Program-made: the position numbers and the translations under genes
DNA from: Frisingicoccus sp902471845
GTDB lineage: Bacteria > Bacillota > Clostridia > Lachnospirales > Lachnospiraceae
Strand: one strand, 5' to 3'
Assembly: GCF_047030795.1 (NCBI RefSeq)
Contig: NZ_JBKYIC010000008.1
Length of the DNA stretch: 64,000 nucleotides
Shown: positions 26,707 to 34,265 of the stretch, in pieces
Layout of the letters: every line of letters starts with the position of its first letter
Position numbering within the stretch: the stretch's first letter is position 1
Notes under the pieces: model-generated
The model's database searches: none
Seen by the model: only the letters and a program-made list of their open reading frames with translations
What the model was told of the DNA's origin: nothing

Positions 26707-26916
26707 ATGGCACAGGTAACAAAAGATACTATGATTGGCGATTTATTAAGAATCGATGCAGGTGTAGCACCTATTTTGATGAGCATTGGTATGCATTGTC
26801 TGGGTTGTCCATCTTCTCAGGGTGAAACCATCGCTGAAGCAGCAATGGTTCATGGTATTGATCCGGCAGCGTTAGTTGCAGAAATTAATAACTTCCTTGA
26901 AAAGAATAATAAATAG
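26707..26916 (+). CDS. DUF1858 redox-disulfide domain protein
   Basis: 69 aa, the whole domain. TIGDLL-like opening (TMIGDLLRID), then MSIGMHCLGCPSSQGETI with the CxGC pair, as in hybrid-cluster-protein-associated redox disulfide domains. Probably a cytosolic thiol or cluster-related protein of anaerobes. GGAGG precedes the ATG. Divergent from ferredoxin; both are small redox genes. Confidence 0.9.
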   Translation: MAQVTKDTMIGDLLRIDAGVAPILMSIGMHCLGCPSSQGETIAEAAMVHGIDPAALVAEINNFLEKNNK

Positions 26917-26939
26917 GATTCAATTCAATAGACGTAGAA

Positions 26940-26970
26940 AAACAGCGGGGAGATATACTTCCCGCTGTTT
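26940..26970. terminator. Bidirectional terminator between DUF1858 gene and mecA
   Basis: AAACAGCGGG/CCCGCTGTTT perfect stem, 11-nt loop. Confidence 0.85.
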
Positions 26971-26976
26971 CTGTTG

Positions 26977-27756
26977 TTACAGATTCGCCAATTTTTGGAT
27001 AGCCCTGTTTTTTAAAATAACTTTGTAATGTTCATTATAGTAAGCTACAGATGCGTCGGTGGCCGGAACGTAATCGCCGTATTCAATGGCGATATTGCAG
27101 ACCTTATTAAATAACTGGGGAGATGCCTTGCCTTTTGTAAGTATCAGGTAAAACTCGCCGGTTTTTGGATTTTTATATAAGGTGTTCGAGCTGTGATATC
27201 TGGAATAGATAGCGTCAGCATAGCGGCATACATCATCCAGTCGATGGAAGCAGAAAATCTTTGTCATATTCAGATTTCCGAGGGACCGGAGGTTTTGCGG
27301 CTTGGAACCGGAAGGCAGAGGAATCTGGGATTCGTCGGAGGAAATCTCTTTGACGATCAGTTCCTCACTGATCTTTTTAAACAAATCCAGAATATCTGCC
27401 GCACTGCGGTAACCGGTAGGACTGTCGGAAGGTTCGTCTTCCGAATCCTCATCATCCAGGGATATATTCGTTGGTGAGAACTTCGAAAATCGGGTATCCA
27501 GTTCTTCTGGGTCCTCCACCTTTGTTACAATCAATATAATACATTCACTGGAGACAGGAATGGCTTCAATGACAAGCGGAATATCGTTTGCTTCAAATCC
27601 GACCTCTGTGGAAGCCTGAATCATCATATCACGGAATAACCGCTTTGCTTTATCAGAACCGTAAGCAAGCTCGCTCAGCTTAATCTCACGATTTACTAAA
27701 TCTTCTTTGCTCAACGTACAGCGAATCTGATTTTCATTAAGTCTCTCAATCTTCAT
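26977..27756 (-). CDS. mecA: MecA-like adaptor protein
   Basis: 259 aa. N-domain MKIERLNENQIRCTLSKEDL (substrate binding), an acidic linker (DDEDSEDEPSDSPTGY), and the C-domain with FHRLDDVCRYADAIY and SSNTLYKNPKTGEFYLIL that contacts ClpC. MecA delivers substrates such as competence factors to ClpCP. ATG 27756 is 8 nt from AGGAG; a GTG three codons earlier is less likely. Confidence 0.93.
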   Translation of the reverse strand: MKIERLNENQIRCTLSKEDLVNREIKLSELAYGSDKAKRLFRDMMIQASTEVGFEANDIPLVIEAIPVSSECIILIVTKVEDPEELDTRFSKFSPTNISLDDEDSEDEPSDSPTGYRSAADILDLFKKISEELIVKEISSDESQIPLPSGSKPQNLRSLGNLNMTKIFCFHRLDDVCRYADAIYSRYHSSNTLYKNPKTGEFYLILTKGKASPQLFNKVCNIAIEYGDYVPATDASVAYYNEHYKVILKNRAIQKLANL

Positions 27757-27794
27757 AGAAATCACTCCTTTAATGTAGGATTGAGGTTACCTAC

Positions 27795-27823
27795 AGTATA
27801 CCTACAGCAGCGGAAACTGTAAA
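27795..27823 (-). promoter_or_regulatory. Promoter of mecA with direct repeats
   Basis: Minus strand TTTACA - 17 bp - TATACT. The sequence CTGTAGGTA occurs twice in direct orientation around the -10, a possible operator. Confidence 0.6.
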
Positions 27824-28102
27824 GAGATTAAAATATTAAATTTTATAAAATTTTTGTCGAAGCAATGTGATTGCTGCTTGATTTTTCATTTGATATAATA
27901 AATTATATAAGATTTCTAAGGTAATGTGCCTGACTTCCAAATTCATTTCAAAAATCTTTACTTTCCCATTATGTGAACCTTTGTAATTAAAAATGCCTGG
28001 CATTATTATACTTAGCTAGTCTTATTATATGTCAAATGTGGGATATCATTACATATTTTGGGCCTGCATCTCCTTAAAAGTGGGTAAGATTTCCATTTAC
28101 AT
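27824..28102. other. AT-rich intergenic stretch
   Basis: No coding gene seen. Several AT-rich -10-like motifs are present on both strands, plus a minus-strand TTGACA - 19 bp - TATAAT near 28000-28030 with nothing obvious behind it before mecA. Confidence 0.45.
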
Positions 28103-28131
28103 TTGCCTGATAGGCTCCAATGTAGTATAAT
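28103..28131 (+). promoter_or_regulatory. Promoter of membrane protein-GH18 operon
   Basis: TTGCCT - 17 bp - TATAAT, 32 bp before the start codon. Confidence 0.7.
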
Positions 28132-28163
28132 CGTAAATATAATCTGCATAGGAGTCTATCATT

Positions 28164-28757
28164 ATGGAAAAACAAGAGATAAAGAGTTATCCGCAAAAAC
28201 AGCATTCGATCGTGGGACGGATATTTTATGGCGTGGGAATTCTGACAGGGATTGCCATCGTTTGTGGGTTGCTTTTTTGGAGAAATCCATTTATGATACC
28301 GTCTGTGGATGCCTCGGAAGAATCGGTATCCTGGCAGCCGGAGGAAACAAAGGCGTACGTTCGGGTGAATCATATGGATTTGAGATTTACAGGGTTTTAT
28401 ACGGTGGATACAAAGAATGAAATCAGCGGATACTATTATATCGGGTCCATTGGTGAACAGTCATGGTTTGTAGAAATTCCGGCAGAGATGGATGACGCCG
28501 GTCTTTCCCAGGCGATGCCGGATTTAACGGATATGGAATTTGTGGCCCAGGTATCGGATGATATGTCGGTGCTTGAGAAGGCAGCAGACAGCGAAAGTAT
28601 GACGACAGAAACGTATATTGAGACCTATAATATTTCTGATAGAGTTCTTTTGACTTACGATACACACCGGGAAGCAGATATCCTTTATTATGCCATTGGG
28701 TTTTTGATCATGCTCGGTTGTTTTGTGGCAGGCAGATTGTTTATCCACGAAACTTAA
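28164..28757 (+). CDS. Membrane protein of unknown function with exposed middle domain
   Basis: 197 aa. Two hydrophobic segments, about residues 19-41 (IVGRIFYGVGILTGIAIVCG) and 173-191, flank a soluble middle part rich in acidic and Tyr residues (YVRVNHMDLRFTGFYTVDTK, ISGYYYIGSIG). It could resemble lineage-specific DUF proteins, but I cannot name the family. It is 30 bp upstream of a GH18-type lipoprotein gene and shares its promoter. Confidence 0.75.
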   Translation: MEKQEIKSYPQKQHSIVGRIFYGVGILTGIAIVCGLLFWRNPFMIPSVDASEESVSWQPEETKAYVRVNHMDLRFTGFYTVDTKNEISGYYYIGSIGEQSWFVEIPAEMDDAGLSQAMPDLTDMEFVAQVSDDMSVLEKAADSESMTTETYIETYNISDRVLLTYDTHREADILYYAIGFLIMLGCFVAGRLFIHET

Positions 28758-28787
28758 AAACCAAAAAGGAAGGTTAGGTTGAAGCAC

Positions 28788-30497
28788 ATGAATAAGATAA
28801 GAAGAATTATGGGAATGTTGTTAATTTCTGTATGTCTCCTCGGTATTCTTGGCGGATGTGACATAATTGATGAATTTCGTTCAGAGAAAAACCTGGTGGA
28901 CTATAATGCCACGTATGGTGTTTCAGATGGGGAGTATACAATTACATTGAATAATTCGATGCTTGAGGCAAAGGCGATTGATGACGGTGCCGGGAATGTC
29001 TATATGGATGTAAATACGGCAAATCGTTATTATAACTCCAGAATTTACTGGGAGGAAGATGAGAACTGCGTTTTATATGCAACACCGGAAGGTATGGCTC
29101 AGTACACGCCGGATTCTACGTCCTATACAGTGGGCACAACGGCCGCAACGAGCAATATTCCTGTGGTCATTAATCGAAACGGAATGCTCTATATTTCCCT
29201 TGACTTTGTGAAAGAGAATACGAAGATGGACAGTGCGGTCTTTACGGAACCGAACCGGGTAGTTACCCGAACGCAATGGGGCGAAGCTTATATGACGACG
29301 GTGACCGGAAAGAAAGCGGTTATCCGTTATCAGGGAGGTATAAAAAGCCCGGTTTTCAGAGATTTGGAACGGGGCGAGAGACTTTATGTATTGGATGACG
29401 GCGCCGGTGATGAGTGGGCTCAGGTGGTTACTGAGGATGGTTATAACGGATGGGTTAAGAATGAAGATCTGGATACACCATCCATGTCGGCCCTGACAGA
29501 ACCGGAATTTAGTGAACCGGTCTTTACCAGCATTTCTAAAAACCATAAAATTAATCTGGCATGGCATGGCGTGTACAGTGAATCTGCCAATGAAGAGCTG
29601 GAGCAGATTTTGACAGAGGTGCCTGGAATTAATACGATCAGCCCTCGGTGGTTCTATTTCCAGAATACGGACGGCGATCTGACGACGCTTGGAAGCGCAG
29701 ATTATGTGAATACAGCCCATGGGGCCGGAATTGAAGTCTGGGCGATGTTTACTAATGAATTTACGAACTTTGATGGGGAGATGACAGACGAGATTTTATC
29801 CTCCCGGGCGAAACGCCAGCATGTGCTGGAACAGCTTTCATCCTATATTGACGCATATAATCTGGATGGCATCAACCTTGATTTCGAGATGATCGGTGAG
29901 TCGGGCGCAGATAATTATATTCAGTTTGTCCGTGAGCTTTCCGAATTGTGCCGTGAAAAGCGTATTGTCTTCTCTATCGACAATTATACACCGATGTACT
30001 GGAGACATTATAATCATAAAGAAGAGGGAATTTTTGCCGATTATGTGATCATTATGGGATATGATGAACATCATTCCGGCTCTGATGTGGCAGGTTCCGT
30101 AGCGTCGATGAATTTTGTACGCCAGGGAATTGAAGATATGATCGATATGGTGCCGAAGGAAAAGGTCATCAATGCGATTCCTCTGTATACACGTGTATGG
30201 GCAACAGACGCCAATGGTATTGTGGAATCCTTTAATGCGGGCATGACAGAAGCGGCTGGCTATCTTGAGAGCCACGGCGTGACGCCGGTCTATGATGAGA
30301 GTACCGGACAGAATTACGGCGAATATACATCGGAAGTCGATGGACGTCGTTATCAGATCTGGCTGGAGGACGAAACATCCCTCAGAGCCCGTATGCAGAT
30401 GATTCAGGAGTATGACCTGGCCGGTGTTGCCAGCTGGAGCATCGGATGGGAAAGCGGTCCGGAAATCTGGCAGATTATTGCAAGCTATATGAATTAA
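28788..30497 (+). CDS. Lipoprotein with SH3-like and glycoside hydrolase family 18 domains
   Basis: 569 aa. Lipobox LGGC near residue 25, a middle copper-amine-oxidase-like/SH3b segment (VLDDGAGDEWAQVVTEDGYNG, about 195-225), then a GH18 barrel from about 255 with DGINLDFEMI (catalytic Glu) and a C-terminal SWSIGWE. It resembles YaaH/YdhD-type enzymes that act on peptidoglycan or chitin-like glycans; family 18 members of this type often act in spore germination. A TTG at 28779, better spaced from AAGGAAGG, is an equally possible start. No dedicated terminator; the antitoxin RNA promoter begins 8 bp after its stop codon. Confidence 0.9.
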   Translation: MNKIRRIMGMLLISVCLLGILGGCDIIDEFRSEKNLVDYNATYGVSDGEYTITLNNSMLEAKAIDDGAGNVYMDVNTANRYYNSRIYWEEDENCVLYATPEGMAQYTPDSTSYTVGTTAATSNIPVVINRNGMLYISLDFVKENTKMDSAVFTEPNRVVTRTQWGEAYMTTVTGKKAVIRYQGGIKSPVFRDLERGERLYVLDDGAGDEWAQVVTEDGYNGWVKNEDLDTPSMSALTEPEFSEPVFTSISKNHKINLAWHGVYSESANEELEQILTEVPGINTISPRWFYFQNTDGDLTTLGSADYVNTAHGAGIEVWAMFTNEFTNFDGEMTDEILSSRAKRQHVLEQLSSYIDAYNLDGINLDFEMIGESGADNYIQFVRELSELCREKRIVFSIDNYTPMYWRHYNHKEEGIFADYVIIMGYDEHHSGSDVAGSVASMNFVRQGIEDMIDMVPKEKVINAIPLYTRVWATDANGIVESFNAGMTEAAGYLESHGVTPVYDESTGQNYGEYTSEVDGRRYQIWLEDETSLRARMQMIQEYDLAGVASWSIGWESGPEIWQIIASYMN

Positions 30498-30504
30498 AGA
30501 TATC

Positions 30505-30533
30505 TTGCGAAGTGTCAGCAGATGTGCTATAGT
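30505..30533 (+). promoter_or_regulatory. Promoter of antitoxin RNA, copy 1
   Basis: TTGCGA - 17 bp - TATAGT. The same -10 and downstream sequence recur at 30963-30991. Confidence 0.75.
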
Positions 30534-30539
30534 AAAACC

Positions 30540-30630
30540 AAGAGAACAACCGCCCACAAAAGTGGTTGACCTTGTAGTGGATTAGAAAATCCGCCCTTTA
30601 ACTGGCCAGAGTTTTAAGGGTGGATTTTTC
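30540..30630 (+). ncRNA. Putative antisense antitoxin RNA, copy 1
   Basis: Predicted transcript of about 90 nt from the TATAGT promoter, with a small hairpin (CCAC-AAAA-GTGG, about 30554-30565) and a terminator stem of 13 pairs (30586-30598 with 30616-30628, one G-T) followed by TTTTTC. It runs into the 3' end of the oppositely oriented toxin gene, the arrangement of TxpA/RatA and BsrG/SR4. Confidence 0.72.
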
Positions 30631-30639
30631 TATGTATAG

Positions 30640-30726
30640 TTACTTACAAAACGAAAAAATAAATGTCAGCAATGCCAAAAGGAACATACCAAAGGCCATC
30701 AGGTCCTTAAAGTCAAAATGTTTCAA
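30640..30726 (-). CDS. Holin-like type I toxin peptide, copy 1
   Basis: 28 aa from TTG (8 nt from GGGGG); an ATG two codons earlier (30732) would give 30 aa but is only 2 nt from the site. The peptide has a single transmembrane stretch, LMAFGMFLLALLTFI, and ends FSFCK. The FGMF-LALLTFI core matches the putative holin-like toxin (TxpA/BsrG-like) family. Inner-membrane toxin expected. Differs from copy 2 only at the C-terminus. Confidence 0.8.
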   Translation of the reverse strand: MKHFDFKDLMAFGMFLLALLTFIFSFCK

Positions 30727-30735
30727 TAGCATCAC

Positions 30736-30757
30736 CCCCATCCTATGTAGAATGAGG
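30736..30757 (-). promoter_or_regulatory. Shine-Dalgarno sequestering hairpin of toxin mRNA, copy 1
   Basis: Minus-strand CCTCATTC-TACATA-GGATGGGG, 8 pairs with two G-T, burying the GGGGG ribosome site. An identical element is at 31205-31226. Confidence 0.65.
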
Positions 30758-30797
30758 CCATACCACCCTGTACTGCGGTTGCTCTACCATAAATTCT

Positions 30798-30826
30798 ATC
30801 ATATCCAGAGTATTTATCACTCACAA
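30798..30826 (-). promoter_or_regulatory. Toxin promoter, copy 1
   Basis: Minus strand TTGTGA - 17 bp - TATGAT, giving a 5' UTR of about 60 nt. Confidence 0.72.
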
Positions 30827-30883
30827 TCCATCGACAAATTTTTGTATTGCAAAGGTTAATAGCAGTAAATTTTAAGTCTGCAC

Positions 30884-30956
30884 AAAAAAAGCCGCTGATA
30901 TGTTCTGAAAAAGCGTTTCAAGCTTTTGAGGAGCATATCAGCAGCGCCTTTTACAA
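30884..30956 (-). terminator. Terminator with conserved hairpin tip, copy 1
   Basis: GCCGCTGATATG ... CATATCAGCAGCGC long stem with an inner hairpin AAAAAGCGTTTCAAGCTTTT; read on the minus strand it ends in seven T. A duplicate of the ABC operon terminator at 31354-31418. Confidence 0.8.
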
Positions 30957-30962
30957 AAAATG

Positions 30963-30991
30963 TTGCATAGAGCTGTTGGTTGTGCTATAGT
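30963..30991 (+). promoter_or_regulatory. Promoter of antitoxin RNA, copy 2
   Basis: TTGCAT - 17 bp - TATAGT. Confidence 0.75.
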
Positions 30992-30997
30992 AAAACC

Positions 30998-31097
30998 AAG
31001 AGAACAACCGCCCACAAAAGTGGTTGACCTCGTAAATAAGTTGATAAGAATACCATCCTCTTTGTTCGGTCAAAAGTTTAGAGGGTGGTTTTCTTAT
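30998..31097 (+). ncRNA. Putative antisense antitoxin RNA, copy 2
   Basis: About 100 nt. The first 40 nt match copy 1, then the sequence differs, but it again forms a long hairpin (31044-31061 with 31080-31097, 17 of 18 pairs) with a TTTTCTT stretch. The hairpin is symmetrical enough to end transcripts on both strands. Confidence 0.72.
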
Positions 31098-31108
31098 GCT
31101 CTAAAATT

Positions 31109-31195
31109 TTAGTGACAAATCATATAAATGAAAGTCAGCAATGCCAAAAGGAACATACCAAAGGCCATCAGGTCTTTAAAGTCAAAATGTTTCAA
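31109..31195 (-). CDS. Holin-like type I toxin peptide, copy 2
   Basis: 28 aa (TTG start) or 30 aa (ATG at 31201). Identical to copy 1 through LMAFGMFLLALLTFI, then YMICH. Promoter at plus-strand 31267-31295, ribosome site in a hairpin, antitoxin RNA convergent from 30998. No other coding frame explains the conservation. Confidence 0.8.
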   Translation of the reverse strand: MKHFDFKDLMAFGMFLLALLTFIYMICH

Positions 31196-31204
31196 TAGCA
31201 TCAC

Positions 31205-31226
31205 CCCCATCCTATGTAGAATGAGG
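31205..31226 (-). promoter_or_regulatory. Shine-Dalgarno sequestering hairpin of toxin mRNA, copy 2
   Basis: Same 8-bp stem as copy 1. Confidence 0.65.
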
Positions 31227-31266
31227 CCATACCACCCTGTACTGCGGTTGCTCTACCATAAATTCT

Positions 31267-31295
31267 ATCATATCCAGAGTATTTATCACTCACAA
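31267..31295 (-). promoter_or_regulatory. Toxin promoter, copy 2
   Basis: Minus strand TTGTGA - 17 bp - TATGAT, identical to copy 1. Confidence 0.72.
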
Positions 31296-31352
31296 TCCAT
31301 CGACAAATTTTTGTATTGCAAAGGTTAATAGCAGTAAATTTTAAGTCTGCAC

Positions 31353-31418
31353 AAAAAAAGCCGCTGATATGTTCTGAAAAAGCGTTTCAAGCTTTTGAGG
31401 AACATATCAGCGGCGTCT
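31353..31418 (-). terminator. Terminator of exporter operon
   Basis: GCCGCTGATATGTTC ... GAACATATCAGCGGC, 15-bp stem with inner hairpin; T7 on the minus strand. It abuts the permease stop codon. Confidence 0.88.
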
Positions 31419-31419
31419 T

Positions 31420-32673
31420 TTACTCGTGCCGCAAAGCGTCAATCGGATTGAGGTTTGCTGCTTTAATGGAAGGCAGCAGACCAAAGAGGATACCGATGGC
31501 CATAGAGAATATTACAGAGAATATAATAGCCGGTATGCTGATCGCAGACGGCGTCTGTGAAACTTTGGAAATTACCTGAGCCATGACAATACCGGCCACG
31601 ACGCCGATAATACCGCCAAGACTGGTCAATACGGCAGCCTCGGTCAGAAACTGGGCGAGAATCCGGCGTTTTCTGGCGCCAATTGCTTTCTTTAAACCAA
31701 TTTCCCGGGTGCGTTCGGTAACGGATACAAGCATAATGTTCATAACGCCGATACCGCCGACAAGAAGAGAGATGCTGGCAATCCATATCAACTGCTGATT
31801 TGTAGCTGCACTCAACTCCTGAAGGTTTTTTGCCTGTTCCAAAAGGTCGGAAGCCTTATATTTGACATCCGAGGAAGTGACATAACCGTTCAGCAGATCG
31901 GCACATTTACGGCCGGCGCTGCTCATTTCATCCGTACTGGCGGCCCGGATGATAAGGTTCTGGGGTTCATCATAGTTGTAGGGAATTGGCCAGGAAGCAT
32001 CCGGAATAAAGATAATGCCGCCGTCGCTGCCTGCCGCCATATAATTATAATAATCTTCCATTGAATTGATGACCGGTTTAAAGGTGTTGGATTTTTCACA
32101 GACACCGATAACTGTAAAAGGTTCTCCCTGAATTTCAATAGTTTGGTCAATTGGGTCATTGCCGCCAAAGAGGGAATTATAAGCTGCCGAATCTAAAATA
32201 GCTACCTTGCGGAAATTTTTGTAGTCAGCATCGACAAAGCCGCGCCCTTTCTGCATCTGGTATCCGCAGGTGGAAAAATACTGATCGTCAATACCGTAGA
32301 TTTTTCCGCCGTTTAAAGCGGTATTATGATAGTAAATGCCTTCGGCGTAATTTCTGTTTAAGTAAAGAGATGCTTTTTCCACACCGTCAACTTCCAGAAT
32401 GCTTTCACGGATTTCGTCGGTAATGATGGGAACTCCCTGAGGCAGTCCATTGTAGGCAGCTTCATATTCCCAATCATTCTGGTATAATTTTATTTCCACC
32501 GTATTATTTCCGGCACCTACCAGATTTTGTTTGATCTGTTCGTTGGTTCCTTTGATAGTGGAGACGATGGAGATAATAGCTGCAATACCGATGATAATAC
32601 CAAGCATAGTAAGGAAGGAGCGCATCTTATGAGACCAGATTCCCTGAATGGAAAGTCTTATATTTTCAAGCAT
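31420..32673 (-). CDS. MacB/FtsX-type ABC transporter permease
   Basis: 417 aa. N-terminal helix (SFLTMLGIIIGIAAIISIVS), large extracytoplasmic MacB-like domain (about 45-270), then three helices with the RTREIGLKKAIGARKRRI coupling motif near 315-335. Ends with the typical ALRHE. Works with the ATPase at 34237 and adaptors to export a peptide, lipid or drug; substrate unknown. Last gene of a four-gene minus-strand operon. Confidence 0.93.
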   Translation of the reverse strand: MLENIRLSIQGIWSHKMRSFLTMLGIIIGIAAIISIVSTIKGTNEQIKQNLVGAGNNTVEIKLYQNDWEYEAAYNGLPQGVPIITDEIRESILEVDGVEKASLYLNRNYAEGIYYHNTALNGGKIYGIDDQYFSTCGYQMQKGRGFVDADYKNFRKVAILDSAAYNSLFGGNDPIDQTIEIQGEPFTVIGVCEKSNTFKPVINSMEDYYNYMAAGSDGGIIFIPDASWPIPYNYDEPQNLIIRAASTDEMSSAGRKCADLLNGYVTSSDVKYKASDLLEQAKNLQELSAATNQQLIWIASISLLVGGIGVMNIMLVSVTERTREIGLKKAIGARKRRILAQFLTEAAVLTSLGGIIGVVAGIVMAQVISKVSQTPSAISIPAIIFSVIFSMAIGILFGLLPSIKAANLNPIDALRHE

Positions 32674-32687
32674 GTTGGAATCCTCCT

Positions 32688-34265
32688 TTAATAGTAGGAA
32701 GGAGATTCGGCTTCTTCGGTTTTAACTCCTTCTTTTACATTTTTTCCATATGGAAATGCAATCAAATCTTCTGTGGTAAGACCGCTTTTGATTTCCTGAT
32801 AGTAACCGTACATGGTGGCACCTGCTTCAACCGTCTGCTTTTTCAGCCGTCCCTTTTCATCCGCAATGAAAACATAGTGTTCACCGTTGTCCTCCCGGAC
32901 ATAGGCTTTTGGAATATAAAGCTTGGAATCGGTGCCGTTTCCATCGGAAGTAATATTAATGCTGACCGACTGGTTATTTTTAAATCCGCTGGTTTCACTT
33001 AAGAAAGCAGTGAAGGGATAATTCGACGTGTTTGGATTGGTGCCGTAGGAGGATGCATTATCGGATACAGGATAGTCGGAGATGGATGTAATCTCGGCTT
33101 CGGCCATCATGCCTGTTTCCATATTGGTCACGGAAATGCGCTGTCCTACAGAGATTTCCTCACGTGTTAATTCATTGACTGTACCTTTTAAATAGAATCC
33201 GTCCTGGCTGGAGACTGAAATAAACGGTGCGTTGGCATCAATGCCCGTGTTCGGGTCGCCAACCGATTTGATCTGTCCGTTGACGGTGCTCAAAATCGTT
33301 CCGTCTGCAATCTCTTTGCGCATCTTTTCATATTTGAGAACGGCTTCTTTCCGGTCGATATTTAAAGTGGTCAATTGATTTTTCTTTTCTGTCAATTGGC
33401 GGTCACGCTCTTCAGCGGTAATTCCGTCATATGGATTCGCTTCGTTTTCACCATCGGAAGTGATATCGGAAATCTGAGTGTTGTAGTTATACATAAATTC
33501 TTCCAGAGTCATTTCATAAAAATCTTCCGGGATATCAAAATTATAGCCGTCCAGATAAATACGTTTCCCGATGGATGGAATCTGTAAAAATACGACCAGA
33601 GGTTCGCCGATCTTACGGCCGGTGTTCATATCCAGGCCCTTGATCCGGTAGAGAAAATCCGGTGTGATAATGGTTTCCGGTGCACATTTTACTGTATAAA
33701 TATTCTGGGTATCATCTTTTAAAAATAAAACCGTCTGACGGTCCAGTCGATAAACGATAGCGTCGGGATCCGCAGGAGTTGTACCCGGGGATGAAAGGAG
33801 CTGATGCTCATCGGCTTTCTTGGAAATTTCCGGCAGTTCATCGCCACCTGCATTTTCGGGAGCGTCGTAGCCGATGGCAGCTGTTTCAAGAAAATGGATA
33901 TCCCGGTTCGCAGCCTGTATCTGCAGGTCAATGTTATCAATGGCAAGAGCCTGCATTTCCAAATCCAGCATTGCCAGAGTGTTATCCATGATCATCAACG
34001 GTGTTCCAACGGAAACCGTATCGCCTTCATTGACGAGGACTTCCTGAATGACCTGATTTTCTGTGATATAAACATCCTGGGTCAGGTCCGTGGTCACTAC
34101 GCCGTAAGAGGAATTATCTTCCCACAATGGAACGGAAACGGCTGAGACCGGAGAAACTTCCACCCGTGTATTGGCATTTTTATAAATATGGTAGCCTCCG
34201 ATGCTGACACAGACGACAGCGACGGCGGTGGCCAGACTAATTGTCAGAATCAGTGGTTTTTTCAT
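32688..34265 (-). CDS. HlyD/MacA-like membrane adaptor, long form
   Basis: 525 aa. One N-terminal transmembrane helix after MKKP, a lipoyl-type half-motif (VLVNEGDTVSVGTPLMIMD), a long insert with helices (residues about 115-290), a second barrel-sandwich half (GTILSTVNGQIKSVGDPNTG) and a C-terminal beta-barrel part. Start 34265 follows AAAGGAGG; a longer upstream frame overlaps the ATPase. Second adaptor in the same operon, larger than the one at 34941. Confidence 0.88.
   Translation of the reverse strand: MKKPLILTISLATAVAVVCVSIGGYHIYKNANTRVEVSPVSAVSVPLWEDNSSYGVVTTDLTQDVYITENQVIQEVLVNEGDTVSVGTPLMIMDNTLAMLDLEMQALAIDNIDLQIQAANRDIHFLETAAIGYDAPENAGGDELPEISKKADEHQLLSSPGTTPADPDAIVYRLDRQTVLFLKDDTQNIYTVKCAPETIITPDFLYRIKGLDMNTGRKIGEPLVVFLQIPSIGKRIYLDGYNFDIPEDFYEMTLEEFMYNYNTQISDITSDGENEANPYDGITAEERDRQLTEKKNQLTTLNIDRKEAVLKYEKMRKEIADGTILSTVNGQIKSVGDPNTGIDANAPFISVSSQDGFYLKGTVNELTREEISVGQRISVTNMETGMMAEAEITSISDYPVSDNASSYGTNPNTSNYPFTAFLSETSGFKNNQSVSINITSDGNGTDSKLYIPKAYVREDNGEHYVFIADEKGRLKKQTVEAGATMYGYYQEIKSGLTTEDLIAFPYGKNVKEGVKTEEAESPSYY

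Larger units (their letters stand above)
30520..31418. repeat. Tandem duplication of toxin-antitoxin unit
   Basis: Two direct copies offset by 458-469 bp: 30520-30957 and about 30978-31418. Near identity covers the antitoxin promoter, toxin ORF, toxin promoter and distal terminator; a block of about 90 bp (30574-30660 against 31032-31128) is unrelated in sequence. Confidence 0.93.

Noticed and set aside
30620..31328. Two plus-strand frames (79 and 66 codons) with identical C-termini
   Set aside because: They are antisense to the toxin genes and promoters; their similarity only reflects the nucleotide duplication.
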